A DNA stretch of 64,000 nt from Neoarius graeffei (lineage: Eukaryota; Chordata; Actinopteri; Siluriformes; Ariidae), in the NCBI RefSeq assembly GCF_027579695.1, contig NC_083586.1:5886001-5950000 (forward strand), in the 5' to 3' direction. The position numbers and the translations under genes are program-made. The notes beneath the pieces were generated by a model. It ran no database searches. It saw nothing but the letters and a program-made list of their open reading frames with translations, and was not told where the DNA came from. Position 1 is the stretch's first letter. Each line of letters opens with the position of its first letter. Below are positions 51,494 through 64,000 of this stretch, in pieces.

Positions 51494-52094
51494 GAAAGCA
51501 ACTCAGAATGAGTTAAAATAACCCAAGAATATGACCCCACAGCCTCGACCCAGCGTTTAGGTTGGGAGAGGAAGAAAAACTAGGCAGCGTTTTTTCGAGC
51601 TACTTGTGTGGTGAAGCGTCGGCTCTGTTAACAGTGTACACAGACATCGGTGTGGATCAGAGCTGAGTGCCGGGCCGAGTAATAAGGCGATGTTCTGCGT
51701 TCTGTGACCTGTAGCTGTAGTGGACCGAGGAGTTTAGAATCCGGGCCTTGAAGCCACAGACGGGCTCAAAAGGGAAGCCCAATGTTGCACAAACACAGAG
51801 TGCTTTTACTAACCTCATTACAGTGATGGCTGTTTGTTTGTTTGTTGACAGGGAGTAACTGCGCATGAGCAGACCATGATCTGTCGGCAGTTGTTTGCAG
51901 TTCGCTCAGCCGATCAAAACGGCGTAAAAAATAATGTGAATGATAATGTTTCTGTGCACAGAAAGGATGAAGAATGCGCTCGCCAGTGAAAAGCTGTGGC
52001 GTTCTGTTTCTTTTTGAATGTGTTTTACTGCGGGACCGTTGTTCTTAGGCCTGAGGCCCGCCCACTCCGGGTCTCAACTCGGTCCTGTAGAGAG
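51494..52094. other. Upstream region of the histone cluster
   Basis: No gene was recognised. The sequence becomes GC-rich towards the H4 promoter. CTCAACTCGGTCCTG just before the TATA box (52073-52087) fits the position of the H4-specific GGTCC-type element. Confidence 0.45.
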
Positions 52095-52103
52095 TATATA
52101 AAG
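52095..52103 (+). promoter_or_regulatory. H4 TATA box
   Basis: TATATAAAG lies 67 bp before the H4 ATG, the normal spacing for histone promoters with short leaders. Confidence 0.85.
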
Positions 52104-52143
52104 GCTGTGGGCGCTGCGCAGGGGCATGAACTGAGCGGCTTGA

Positions 52144-52473
<330 letters not shown>

Positions 52474-52504
52474 ACGCTCCGACACTGAACCGCACCAACA
52501 CAAC

Positions 52505-52541
52505 GGCTCTTTTAAGAGCCACCCAAACATCCACAAAGAGC
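52505..52541 (+). terminator. Histone 3' stem-loop and downstream element (H4)
   Basis: GGCTCTTTTAAGAGCC (52505-52520) forms the 6-bp stem and 4-nt loop bound by SLBP. AAAGAGCTC near 52534 fits the U7-binding histone downstream element. Processing here gives a non-polyadenylated, S-phase mRNA. Confidence 0.95.
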
Positions 52542-52985
52542 TCTTTCTCCATGAGTGTGTGTGAGAGAGGAGAAAAAGAAAAGCAGTCGGTGTGTGCATA
52601 TATTTTTTTATTTCTCAGGTAATATACTTGCTGTTTCGTTCTGCACTACACTGAGCCACAGCAACGAAATCTCGTTCTAATGTGTATTGTTTGATGCAAA
52701 TCTGAATGAAAATAAAGTCTATTTAAAATGAAGCAGAGAACAGGAAACTGCAGACACGAGTAACATCAGTAATACTTAACCGTTTCTATATGAAAGCTGT
52801 GTGTGAGAGAAACGCTTCAGATGGTGGTAATAGAAATATAAGAATGGAATGAATTCTTATCTATAAAATTCTTCCATCAGTGCTGTGAATATAAAACGGC
52901 GGGAAGGGAGACAAAGCGAGGCGGAGGGGAAGGAAGTGGGCGGAGCGGTAGGAGGCGCCCCGTATGAGGAGGTTTGGAACTCTGG

Positions 52986-53040
52986 CCAATAAAATATGTT
53001 CCTGCCTCGTGTCTAATTACACTGCGGACCTGTAAATAGA
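52986..53040 (+). promoter_or_regulatory. H2B promoter elements
   Basis: A CCAAT box (52986-52990) and a weak TATA-like GTAAATAGA (53032-53040) precede the H2B ATG at 53097. Confidence 0.6.
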
Positions 53041-53081
53041 GCGGCCGCGAGGCGGGCCTTATTCATTCTCTTACAGTTTAG

Positions 53082-53471
<390 letters not shown>

Positions 53472-53508
53472 AGCGCGCTGCTGCTGCGGCCGCCTTCAGC
53501 AACCCAAC

Positions 53509-53524
53509 GGCTCTTTTAAGAGCC
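53509..53524 (+). terminator. Histone 3' stem-loop (H2B)
   Basis: GGCTCTTTTAAGAGCC, followed by ACCCA, is identical to the H4 stem-loop. Confidence 0.95.
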
Positions 53525-54147
53525 ACCCACTTTCTCATAGAAGAGCAAATTCGTGTCTCTCTCTGCTGTTCCCTTGTCTTGCACTAAGTGCAGAGTTGAA
53601 TAAATATTTACGGAAGCTACATCGAGAAAAGTTGCCACATCAGAGAAACCAACCTCCATCAATGAGTAAATAAAGGAGCTATTTTACTTACAAAGCGAAA
53701 ATAAGAGTAAAAATTATATGGGTGCTGCGCAATGACTTCTATTGAGTAGTTTTAGTTATTTAAGATGTTTTATTTGTATCTGCGGATAAATAGAAATCTG
53801 CCTTGTGGCAATGTCCATTGTGATAAATGTATTGAAATACGCACAAGGTTTTGTCCTTGATACATATAGACTAATTATTAAATACAACATTACCTTTGCT
53901 CATTTCCAAGCAGCGGAGAAAACTTTCTGCTTCTCTCTTCTGATTACTGAAGCGGCGCTCAGACACCACAATATCTAAAAGGACAAAAACCTGTCAGTCA
54001 AACGGCGAGGAGTTCTAGAACTCTGGCCACTGTGTCCTAACAGCTGTTCTGTTTCACTGCTCCGACTCCACTCGAACCGTGAGCTCAAACAGAACGGTGT
54101 TCCGTGCAGGGGATGGAGACGGGCTCGTTTCTGTGAGACAGTGAGGT
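53525..54147. other. Intergenic spacer H2B - H3 fragment
   Basis: No gene was recognised. This is the space between the two oppositely oriented histone 3' ends. Confidence 0.55.
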
Positions 54148-54163
54148 GGCTCTTAAAAGAGCC
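54148..54163 (-). terminator. Histone 3' stem-loop (H3 fragment)
   Basis: On the minus strand this is GGCTCTTTTAAGAGCC, lying 27 nt after the H3 stop. It is fully conserved although the H3 coding region is truncated. Confidence 0.95.
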
Positions 54164-54190
54164 TTTGTGTGCGTTAGACGGAGTCGGCGT

Positions 54191-54478
<288 letters not shown>

Positions 54479-54771
54479 TTATTGCCGCTCGCGCAGCTCC
54501 GCAGAGCCAACAGCGCAGCTTAGCACGTTTTGTAGGTTCAATCGCCGCACGGACAGCGCCGTCATAATCTATTTTCACCCATCAGCCTTCCTTTATCGCC
54601 AGCACACTACTGTTATTGTTATACTATTACGGCTAAAATGCGTTATAAATAAAATGCATCATTATTAATACCACTTTATATTGTTTATGAATTCCTTTTA
54701 TACTAGAGCTATGAAATACCCCAAAACCTGGGAAAGGATTAAAAAAACTGCACTTTTTGAGCATAGATGGC
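54479..54771. other. Spacer upstream of the H3 fragment, with a 28-codon frame
   Basis: On the minus strand an ATG at 54566 opens MTALSVRRLNLQNVLSCAVG then SAELRERQ, and stops at the TAA just before the H3 homology. It is GC-rich like a coding exon and could be the first exon of another gene brought next to H3, but the protein was not recognised. Confidence 0.4.
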
Positions 54772-54787
54772 GGCTCTTAAAAGAGCC
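54772..54787 (-). terminator. Histone 3' stem-loop (H2A)
   Basis: On the minus strand this is GGCTCTTTTAAGAGCC, 33 nt after the H2A stop, identical to the other three. Confidence 0.95.
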
Positions 54788-54820
54788 TTTGGGGACTGAC
54801 GAACGCAGCAGTAGGTGAAT

Positions 54821-55561
<741 letters not shown>

Positions 55562-55888
55562 AACACAAATCACTTTGCAGAGCTACAACCCTAAAAATAA
55601 TCACTTTGCATGGCTACAACCCTAAAAATAATCACTTTGCATGGCTACAACCCTAAAAATAATCACTTTGGGCGGCTAAAACCCTAAAAATCATCACTTT
55701 GGGCAGATGCAACCCTAAAAATAATCACGTTGCGTGGCTAAAACCCTAAAAATTATCTCTTTGCACGGCTACAACCCTAAAAATAATCACTGTGCATGGC
55801 TACATACCCTAAAAATAATCACTTTGGGCGGCTAAAACGCTAAAAATCATCACGTTGTCGGCTACAACCCTAAAAATAATCACTTTGA
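55562..55888 (+). repeat. 31-bp satellite, subfamily A (about 10 units)
   Basis: The unit is close to AATCACTTTGCATGGCTACA followed by ACCCTAAAAAT (31 bp). It shares AATCACTTTG and GGCTA with the main array but differs in the other half, so it is an older or diverged subfamily at the array edge. Confidence 0.93.
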
Positions 55889-56372
55889 TTATTCATGTTG
55901 TTTCAGTGTTCATGTGATTCATGGAAGCTTTATAGCTGCAGAAAGTGATTCATGTTGGGGTTAAAGCTGCACAAAGTGATTCATGTTGGGGTTAAAGCTG
56001 CACAAAGTGATTCATGTTGGGGTTAAAGCTGCACAGAGTGATTCATGTTAGCGTAATAGCTGCGCAAAGTGATCCATGTAAGCTTAATAGCTGCACAAAA
56101 TGATACAGGTTAGCTTTATATCTGCAAAAAGTGATTCATGTAAGCTTTATAGCTGCTCAGAGTGATACATGTTTGCGTTATAGATGCACAAAGTGATTCA
56201 TGTTAGCTTTATATCTGAAGAAAGTGATTCATGTTAGCTTTATATCTGAAGAAAGTGATTCATGTTAGCTTTATAGCAGGGCAAAGTGATTCATGTTAGC
56301 TCTATAGCTGCGCAAAGTGATTCATGTTAGCTTTACAACTGCGCAAAGTGATTCATGTGAGCTTTATAGCTG
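55889..56372 (-). repeat. 31-bp satellite, inverted block B (about 15 units)
   Basis: The unit reads AGTGATTCATGTTAGCTTTA followed by TAGCTGCACAA. It is the reverse complement of the main satellite, with variants of 29 to 33 bp. It ends at a sharp turn-around, TTTATAGCTGCAAATCACTT, near 56370. Confidence 0.93.
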
Positions 56373-59300
56373 CAAATCACTTTGTGCAGCTATGAAGCTA
56401 ACACGAATCACTTTGTGCCACTGTGAATCTCACACGAATCACTCGGTGCAGCTATGAAGCTAACATGAATCACTCGGTGCAGCTATGAAGCACTCGCTGA
56501 AGCTATGAAGCTAACATGAATTACTTTGTACAGCTATGAAGCTAACATGACTCACTTTGTGCCACTGTGAAGCTAACACGAATCACTCTGTGCAGCTATC
56601 AAGCTAACATGAATCACTTTGTGCAGCTATGAAGCTCACATGACTCACTATGTGCAGCTATGAAGCTAACATGACTCACTATAAGCAGCTATGAAGCTCA
56701 CATGAATCACTTTGGGCAGCTATGAAGCTAACATGAATCACTTTCTGCAGCTATGAAGCTCACATGAATCACTTTGTGCAGCTATGAAGCTAACATGAAT
56801 TACTTTGTGCAGCTATGAATCAGTCGGTGCAGCTATGAAGTTAACATGATTCCCTATGTGCAGCTATGAGGCCAACATGAATCACTCTGTGCAGCTATGA
56901 AGCTAACATGAGTCACTTTGTGCAGCTATCACCCAAATACGAATCACTTTGTACAGCTAGGAAGTTAACATGAATCACTTTGTGCAGCTATGAAGTTAAC
57001 ATGAATCACTCTGTGCAGCTATGAAGCTAACATGAATCACTTTGTGCAGCTATGAAGCTAACATGAATCAATTTGTGCAGCTATGAAGCTAACATGACTC
57101 ACTTTGTGCAGCAATCACCAAAATACAAATCACTTTGTGCAGCTATGAAGCTAACATGAATCACTTTGTGCAGCTATGAATCTAACACGAATCACTTTGT
57201 GCTGCTATGAAGCTAACATGACTCACTTTGTGCAGCTATGAAGCCAACTTGAAACACTCTGTGCAGCTATGAAGCTAAGATGAGTCACTTTGTGCAGCTA
57301 TGAAGCTAAAATGAATCACTTTGTGCAGCTATGAAGTTAACATGAATCACTTTGTGCAGCTATGAAGCCAACATGAGTCACTTTGTGCAGCTATGAAGCC
57401 AACTTGAAACACTCTGTGCAGCTATGAAGCTAAGATGAGTCACTTTGTGCAGCTATGAAGCTAAAATGAATCACTTTGTGCAGCTATGAAGTTAACATGA
57501 ATCACTTTGTGCAGCTATGAAGCCAACATGAGTCACTTTGTGCAGCTATGAAGCTAACATGAATAACTATGTGCAGCTATGAAGCTAACATGAGTCACTT
57601 TGTGCAGCTATGAAGCTAACATGAATCACTTTGGGCAGCTATGAAGCTAACATGAATCACTTTGTGCAGCTATGAAGCCAACATGAATCACTCTTTGCAG
57701 CTATGAAGCTAACATGAGTCACTTTGTTCAGCTATGAAGCTAACATGAGTCACTTTGTGCAGCTATCACCCAAATACGAATCACTTTGTGCAGCTATGAA
57801 GTTAACATGACTCACTTTGTGCAGCTATGAAGCCAACATGAATCACTCTGTGCAGCAATGAAGCTAACATGAGTCACTTTGTGCAGCTATCACCCAAATA
57901 TGAATCACTTTGTTCAGCTATGAAGCTAACATGAGTCACTTTGTGCAGCTATCACCCAAATACGAATCACTTTGTGCAGCTATGAAGTTAACATGACTCA
58001 CTTTGTGCAGCTATGAAGCTAACATGAATCAATTTGTGCAGCTATGAAGCTAACATGACTCACTTTGTGCAGCAATCACCAAAATACAAATCACTTTGTG
58101 CAGCTATGAAGCTAACATGAATCACTTTGTGCAGCTATGAATCTAACACGAATCACTTTGTGCTGCTATGAAGCTAACATGACTCACTTTGTGCAGCTAT
58201 GAAGCCAACTTGAAACACTCTGTGCAGCTATGAAGCTAAGATGAGTCACTTTGTGCAGCTATGAAGCTAAAATGAATCACTTTGTGCAGCTATGAAGTTA
58301 ACATGAATCACTTTGTGCAGCTATGAAGCCAACATGAGTCACTTTGTGCAGCTATGAAGCCAACTTGAAACACTCTGTGCAGCTATGAAGCTAAGATGAG
58401 TCACTTTGTGCAGCTATGAAGCTAAAATGAATCACTTTGTGCAGCTATGAAGTTAACATGAATCACTTTGTGCAGCTATGAAGCCAACATGAGTCACTTT
58501 GTGCAGCTATGAAGCTAACATGAATAACTATGTGCAGCTATGAAGCTAACATGAGTCACTTTGTGCAGCTATGAAGCTAAAATGAATCACTTTGTGCAGC
58601 TATGAAGCTAACATGAATCACTTTGGGCAGCTATGAAGCTAACATGAGTCACTTTGTGCAGCTATCACCCAAATACGAATCACTTTGTGCAGCTATGAAG
58701 TTAACATGACTCACTTTGTGCAGCTATGAAGCCAACATGAATCACTCTGTGCAGCAATGAAGCTAACATGAGTCACTTTGTGCAGCTATCACCCAAATAT
58801 GAATCACTTTGTGCAGCTATGAAGCCAACATGAATCACACTGTGCAGCTATTAAATAACACGGATCACTTTGTGCAGCTATGAAGCAAACATGAATCACT
58901 TGGTGCAGCTATGAACCTAACATGAATCACTTTCTGCAGCTATGAAGGTAACATGAATCACATTTTGCAGCCATGAATCACTCGTTGCAGCTATGAAACT
59001 AACATGATTCACTGTGTGCAGCTATGAAGCAACATGAATCACTTTGTGCAGCTTTGAATCTAACATGAATCACTTTGTGCAGCTATGAAACCAACATGAA
59101 TCACTTTGTGCAGCTTTGAATCTAACATGAATCACTTTGTGCAGCTATGAATCTAACATGAATCACTCTGTGCAGCTATGAAGCTAATCTCATCTCATTA
59201 TCTCTAGCCGCTTTATCCTTCTACAGGGTCGCAGGCAAGCTGGAGCCGATCCGAGCTGACTACGGGCGAAAGGCGGGGTACACCCTGGACAAGTTGCCAG

Positions 59301-62300
59301 GGCTATGAAGCTAATATGAATCATTTTGTGCAGCTATAAAGCAAACATGAATTACTTTGTGCAGCAATGAAGCTATCATGACTCACAATGTGCAGCTATG
59401 AAGCTAACATGAATAACTATGTGCAGCTATGAAGCTAACATGAGTCACTTTGTGCAGCTATGAAGCTAACATGAGTCACTTTGTGCAGCTATGAAGCTAA
59501 AATGAATCACTTTGTGCAGCTATGAAGTTAACATGAATCACTTTGTGCAGCTATGAAGCCAACATGAGTCACTTTGTGCAGCTATGAAGCTAACATGAAT
59601 AACTATGTGCAGCTATGAAGCTAACATGAGTCACTTTGTGCAGCTATGAAGCTAAAATGAGTCACTTCGTGCAGCTATGAAGCTAAAATGAATCACTTTG
59701 TGCAGCTATGAAGTTAACATGAATCACTTTGTGCAGCGATGAAGCCAACATGAGTCACTTTGTGCAGCTATGAAGCTAACATGAGTCACTTTGTGCAGCT
59801 ATGAAGCTAACATGAGTCACTTTGTGCAGCTATGAAGCTAAAATGAATCACTTTGTGCAGCTATGAAGCTAACATGAATCACTTTGTGCAGCTATGAAGC
59901 TAACATGAATCACTTTGTGCAGCTATGAAGCTAACATGAGTCACTTTGTGCAGCTATGAAGCTAACATGAGTCACTTTGTGCAGCTATGAATCTAACATG
60001 AATCACTTTGTGCAGCTATGAAGCTAACATGAGTCACTTTGTGCAGCTATGAAGCTAACATGAGTCACTTTGTGCAGCTATGAATCTAACATGAATCACT
60101 TTGTGCAGCTATGAAGCTAACATGAATCACTTTGTGCAGCTATGAAGCTAACATGAGTCACTTTGTGCAGCTATGAAGCTAAAATGAATCACTTTGTGCA
60201 GCTATGAAGCTAACATGAATCACTTTGTGCAGCTATGAAGCTAACATGAATCACTTTGTGCAGCTATGAATCTAACATGAATCACTTTGTGCAGCGATGA
60301 AGCTAACATGAATCACTTTGTGCAGCTATGAAGCTAACATGAATCACTTTGTGCAGCTATGAAGCTAACATGAATCACTTTGTGCAGCTATGAATCTAAC
60401 ATGAATCACTTTGTGCAGCGATGAAGCTAACATGAATCACTTTGTGCAGCTATGAAGCTAACATGAGTCACTTTGTGCAGCTATGAATCTAACACGAATC
60501 ACTTTGTGCAGCTATGAAGCTAACATGAATCACTTTGTGCAGCTATGAATCTAACATGAGTCACTTTGTGCTGCTATGAAGATAACATGACTCACTTTGT
60601 GCAGCTATGAAGCTAACATGAGTCACTTTGTGCAGCTATGAAGCCAACATGAATCACTTTGTGCAGCTTTGAATCTAACATGAATCTCTTTGTGCAGCTA
60701 TGTAGCTAACATGAGTCACTTTGTGCAGCTATGAAGCCAACATGAGTCACTTTGTGCAGCTATGAAGCGACCATGAATCACTTTGGGCAGCTATGAAGCT
60801 AACATGAATCACTTTGTGCAGCTATGAAGCTAACATGAGTCACTTTGTGCAGCTATGAAGCTAACATGAATCATTTTGTGCAGCTATGAATCTAACACGA
60901 ATCTCTTTGTGCAGCTATGTAGCTAACATGAGTCACTTTGTGCAGCTATGAAGCCAACATGAGTCACTTTGTGCAGCTATGAAGCGACCATGAATCACTT
61001 TGGGCAGCTATGAAGCTAACATGAATCACTTTGTGCAGCTATGAAGCCAACATGAATCACTCTTTGCAGCTATGGAGCTAACATGACTCACTTTGTGCAG
61101 CTATCACCCAAATACCAATCACTTTGTGCAGCTATGAAGCTAACATGAATTACTTTGTGCAGCTATGAAGCCAACATGAGTCACTTTGTGCAGCTATGAA
61201 GTTAACATGAATCACTTTGTGCAGCTATGAAGCCAACATGAGTCACTTTGTGCAGCTATGAATCTAACACGAATCACTTTGTGCAGCTATGAAGCTAACA
61301 TGAATTACTTTGTGCAGCTATGAAGCCAACATGAGTCACTTTGTGCAGCTATGAAGCTAACATGAATCACTTTGTGCAGCTATGAAGCCAACATGAGTCA
61401 CTTTGTGCAGCTATGAATCTAACACGAATCACTTTGTGCAGCTATGAAGCTAACATGAGTCACTTTGTGCAGCTATGAAGCTAAAATGAGTCACTTTGTG
61501 CTGCTATGAAGCTAACATGAATCACTTTGTGCAGCTATGAAGCTAACATGAATCACTTTGTGCAGCTATGAAGCTAACATGAATCACTTTGTGCAGCTAT
61601 GAATCTAACACGAATCAATTTGTGCTGCTATGAAGCTAACATGAATCATTTTGTGCAGCTATGAATCTAACACGAATCTCTTTGTGCAGCTATGTAGCTA
61701 ACATGAATCACTTTCTGCAGCTATGAATCTAACATGAGTCACTTTGTGCAGCTATGAAGCCAACATGAATCACTCTGTGCAGCTATGGAGCTAACATGAC
61801 TCACTTTGTGCAGCTATCACCCAAATACGAATCACTTTGTGCAGCTATGAAGCTAACATGAATTACTTTGTGCAGCTATGAATCACTTTGTGCAGCTATG
61901 AATCACTCGGTGCAGCTATGAAGTTAACATGATTCACTTTGTGCAGCTATGAAGCCAACATGATTCACTTTGTGCGGCTATGAATCTAACATGAATCACT
62001 CTGTGCAGCTATGAAGCTAACATGAATCACTTTGTGCAGCTATGAAGCTAACATGAATCACTTTGTGCAGCTATGAAGCTAACATGAGTCACTTTGTGCA
62101 GCTATGAAGCTAACATGACTCACTTTGTGCAGCTATGACCCAAATACGAATCACTTTGTGCAGCTATGAAGCCAACATGAGTCACTTTGGGCAGCTATGA
62201 AGCTAACATGAATCACTTTGTGCAGCTATGAAGTTAACATGAATCACTTTGTGCAGCTATGAATCTAACACGAATCACTTTGTGCTGCGATGAATCTAAC

Positions 62301-64000
62301 ATGAATCACTTTGTGCAGCTATGAATCTAACACAAATCACTTTGTGCTGCTATGAAGCTAACATGAATCACTTTGTGCAGCTATGAATCTAACATGAATC
62401 ACTTTGTGCAGCTATGAAGCCAACATGAATCACTTTGTGCAGCTATGAATCTAACACGAATCAATTTGTCCGGCTATGAAGCTAACATGAATCACTCGGT
62501 GCAGCTATGAATCTAAAACGAATCAATTTGTCCTGCTATGAAGCTAACATGAATCACTTTGTGCAGCTATGAAGCTAACATGAATCACTTTGTGCAGCTA
62601 TGAAGCTAACATGAGTCACTTTGTGCAGCTATGAAGCTAACATGGATCACTTTGTGCAGCTATGAAGTTAACATGGATCACTTTGGGCAGCAATTAAGCC
62701 AACATGAATCACTTTGTACAGCTATGAATCTAACATGAATCACTTTGTGCTGCTATGAAGCTAACATGAATCACTTTGTGCAGCTATGAAGTTAACATGA
62801 ATCACTTTATGCAGCTATGAATCTAACATGAATCACTCTGTGCAGCTATGAAGCTAACATGGATCACTTTGGGCAGCAATTAAGCCAACATGAATCACTT
62901 TGTACAGCTATGAAGCTAACATGAATCACTTTGGGCAGCAATTAAGCCAACATGAATCACTTTGTGCTGCTATGAAGCTAACATGAATCACTTTGTGCTG
63001 CTATGAAGCAAACATGAATCACTTTGTGCAGCTATGAAGTTAACATGAATCACTTTATGCAGCTATGAATCTAACATGAATCACTCTGTGCAGCTATGAA
63101 GCTAACATGAATCATTTTGTGCAGCTATAAAGCAAACATGAATTACTTTGTGCAGCTATGAAGCTAACATGAGTCACTTTGTGCAGCTATGAAGCCAACA
63201 TGAATCACTCTGTGCAGCTATGGAGCTAACATGACTCACTTTGTGCAGCTATCACCCAAATACGAATCACTTTGTGCAGCTATGAAGCTAACATGAATTA
63301 CTTTGTGCAGCTATGAAGCTAACATGAATCACTTTGTGCAGCGATGAAGCTAACATGAATCACTTTGTGCAGCTATGAAGCTAACATGAATCACTTTGTG
63401 CAGCTATGAAGCTAACATGAATCACTTTGTGCAGCTATGAATCTAACATGAATCACTTTGTGCAGCGATGAAGCTAAAATGAATCACTTTGTGCAGCTAT
63501 GAAGCTAACATGAATCACTTTGTGCAGCTATGAAGCTAACATGAATCACTTTGTGCAGCTATGAATCTAACATGAATCACTTTGTGCAGCTATGAAGCTA
63601 ACATGAATCACTTTGTGCAGCTATGAATCTAACATGAGTCACTTTGTGCAGCTATGAAGCTAACATGAGTCACTTTGTGCTGCTATGAAGATAACATGAC
63701 TCACTTTGTGCAGCTATGAAGCTAACATGAGTCACTTTGTGCAGCTATGAAGCCAACATGAATCACTTTGTGCAGCTTTGAATCTAACATGAATAACTAT
63801 GTGCAGCTATGAAGCTAACATGAGTCACTTTGTGCAGCTATGAAGCCAACATGAGTCACTTTGTGCAGCTATGAAGCGACCATGAATCACTTTGGGCAGC
63901 TATGAAGCTAACATGAATCACTTTGTGCAGCTATGAAGCCAACATGAATCACTCTTTGCAGCTATGGAGCTAACATGACTCACTTTGTGCAGCTATCACC
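56373..64000 (+). repeat. 31-bp satellite, main array (about 240 units, runs off the window)
   Basis: The consensus is AACATGAATCACTTTGTGCA followed by GCTATGAAGCT (31 bp). The main variants are TGAATCA, TGAGTCA and TGACTCA at the heptamer, AAGCT or AATCT or AAGCC at the end, and GCAGCTATCACCCAAATACG units. Higher-order structure is visible: a block near 57070-57500 returns 961 bp (31 units) later, and another near 60684 returns 217 bp (7 units) later. A truncated SINE interrupts it at about 59189-59301. Confidence 0.97.
59189..59301 (-). mobile_element. Truncated V-SINE-type SINE inside the satellite
   Basis: The reverse-oriented 3' part only, from CATCTCATTATCTCTAGCCG to CACCCTGGACAAGTTGCCAGG, then the satellite resumes (CTATGAAGCT). 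About 113 bp of the roughly 360-bp SINE is present, so either it was inserted 5'-truncated or unequal exchange removed the rest. Confidence 0.9.

Noticed and set aside
55562-55888. Telomeric repeat
   Set aside because: CCCTAAA occurs once per 31 bp, not as tandem CCCTAA. It is part of the satellite unit.
55562-64000. CRISPR-like array
   Set aside because: Units are contiguous 31-bp satellite monomers without unique spacers, and the genome is vertebrate.

Overview
The window is teleost fish genomic DNA. The reasons are tRNA-derived fish SINEs with the V-SINE core, fish-type Tc1, hAT, Harbinger and R4-clade elements, spliced genes, and replication-dependent histone genes with the vertebrate 3' stem-loop. 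A catfish-like (siluriform) host is possible, but I hold that loosely.

Positions 1-9.2 kb: the right end of an old hAT element, four SINEs, one isolated 45-bp collagen-type exon (minus strand, 3248-3292), a tandem array of decayed initiator-Met/Arg tRNA genes (about 4.45-5.17 kb), and a fossil LTR-element gag (minus strand, about 5.5-7.1 kb). Positions 9.2-14.4 kb: an LTR-like segment, a decayed AP-endonuclease-type LINE, and a THAP/YqaJ-type DNA transposon with a long palindromic core. Positions 16-24.4 kb: a field of tRNA-bearing repeats (Glu, Trp), including a nearly perfect 641-bp tandem duplication, split by a 2.9-kb hAT transposon whose empty target survives in a paralogous copy. Positions 24.4-26.1 kb: an old SINE split by a second THAP/YqaJ-type element.

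Positions 26.7-30.2 kb: an apparently intact R4-clade LINE (one 1,095-residue ORF with RT, zinc knuckle and restriction-like endonuclease) that begins with a tRNA-like segment and sits in a (TA)n repeat. Positions 30.2-38.6 kb: a MITE, a decayed Tc1/mariner element carrying a nested Tc1-type MITE, a non-autonomous hAT with 8-bp target duplications, an RT fragment, and Val and Gly tRNA pseudogenes. Positions 39.4-43.2 kb: a complete PIF/Harbinger element with an intact two-exon transposase and a Myb-like partner gene that carries one nonsense codon. Positions 44.4-51.5 kb: an R4-type 3' fragment in (TAA)n, a hAT with nested MITE and SINE, and two more THAP/YqaJ-type elements.

Positions 52.1-55.3 kb hold the clearest host genes: a replication-dependent histone cluster with H4 and H2B (plus strand), an H3 lacking its N-terminal tail, and H2A (minus strand). 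Each has the same 16-nt 3' stem-loop. From about 55.56 kb to the window end runs a 31-bp satellite of about 8.4 kb. It switches orientation twice, has 31-mer and 7-mer higher-order repeats, and many units contain perfect AP-1-type heptamers.

The histone genes act together in S-phase chromatin assembly. Almost everything else is a layered record of transposition. The items most worth following up are the intact R4 LINE with a tRNA-like head, the THAP/YqaJ element family with palindromic cores, the near-complete Harbinger, and the AP-1-rich satellite beside the histone genes.
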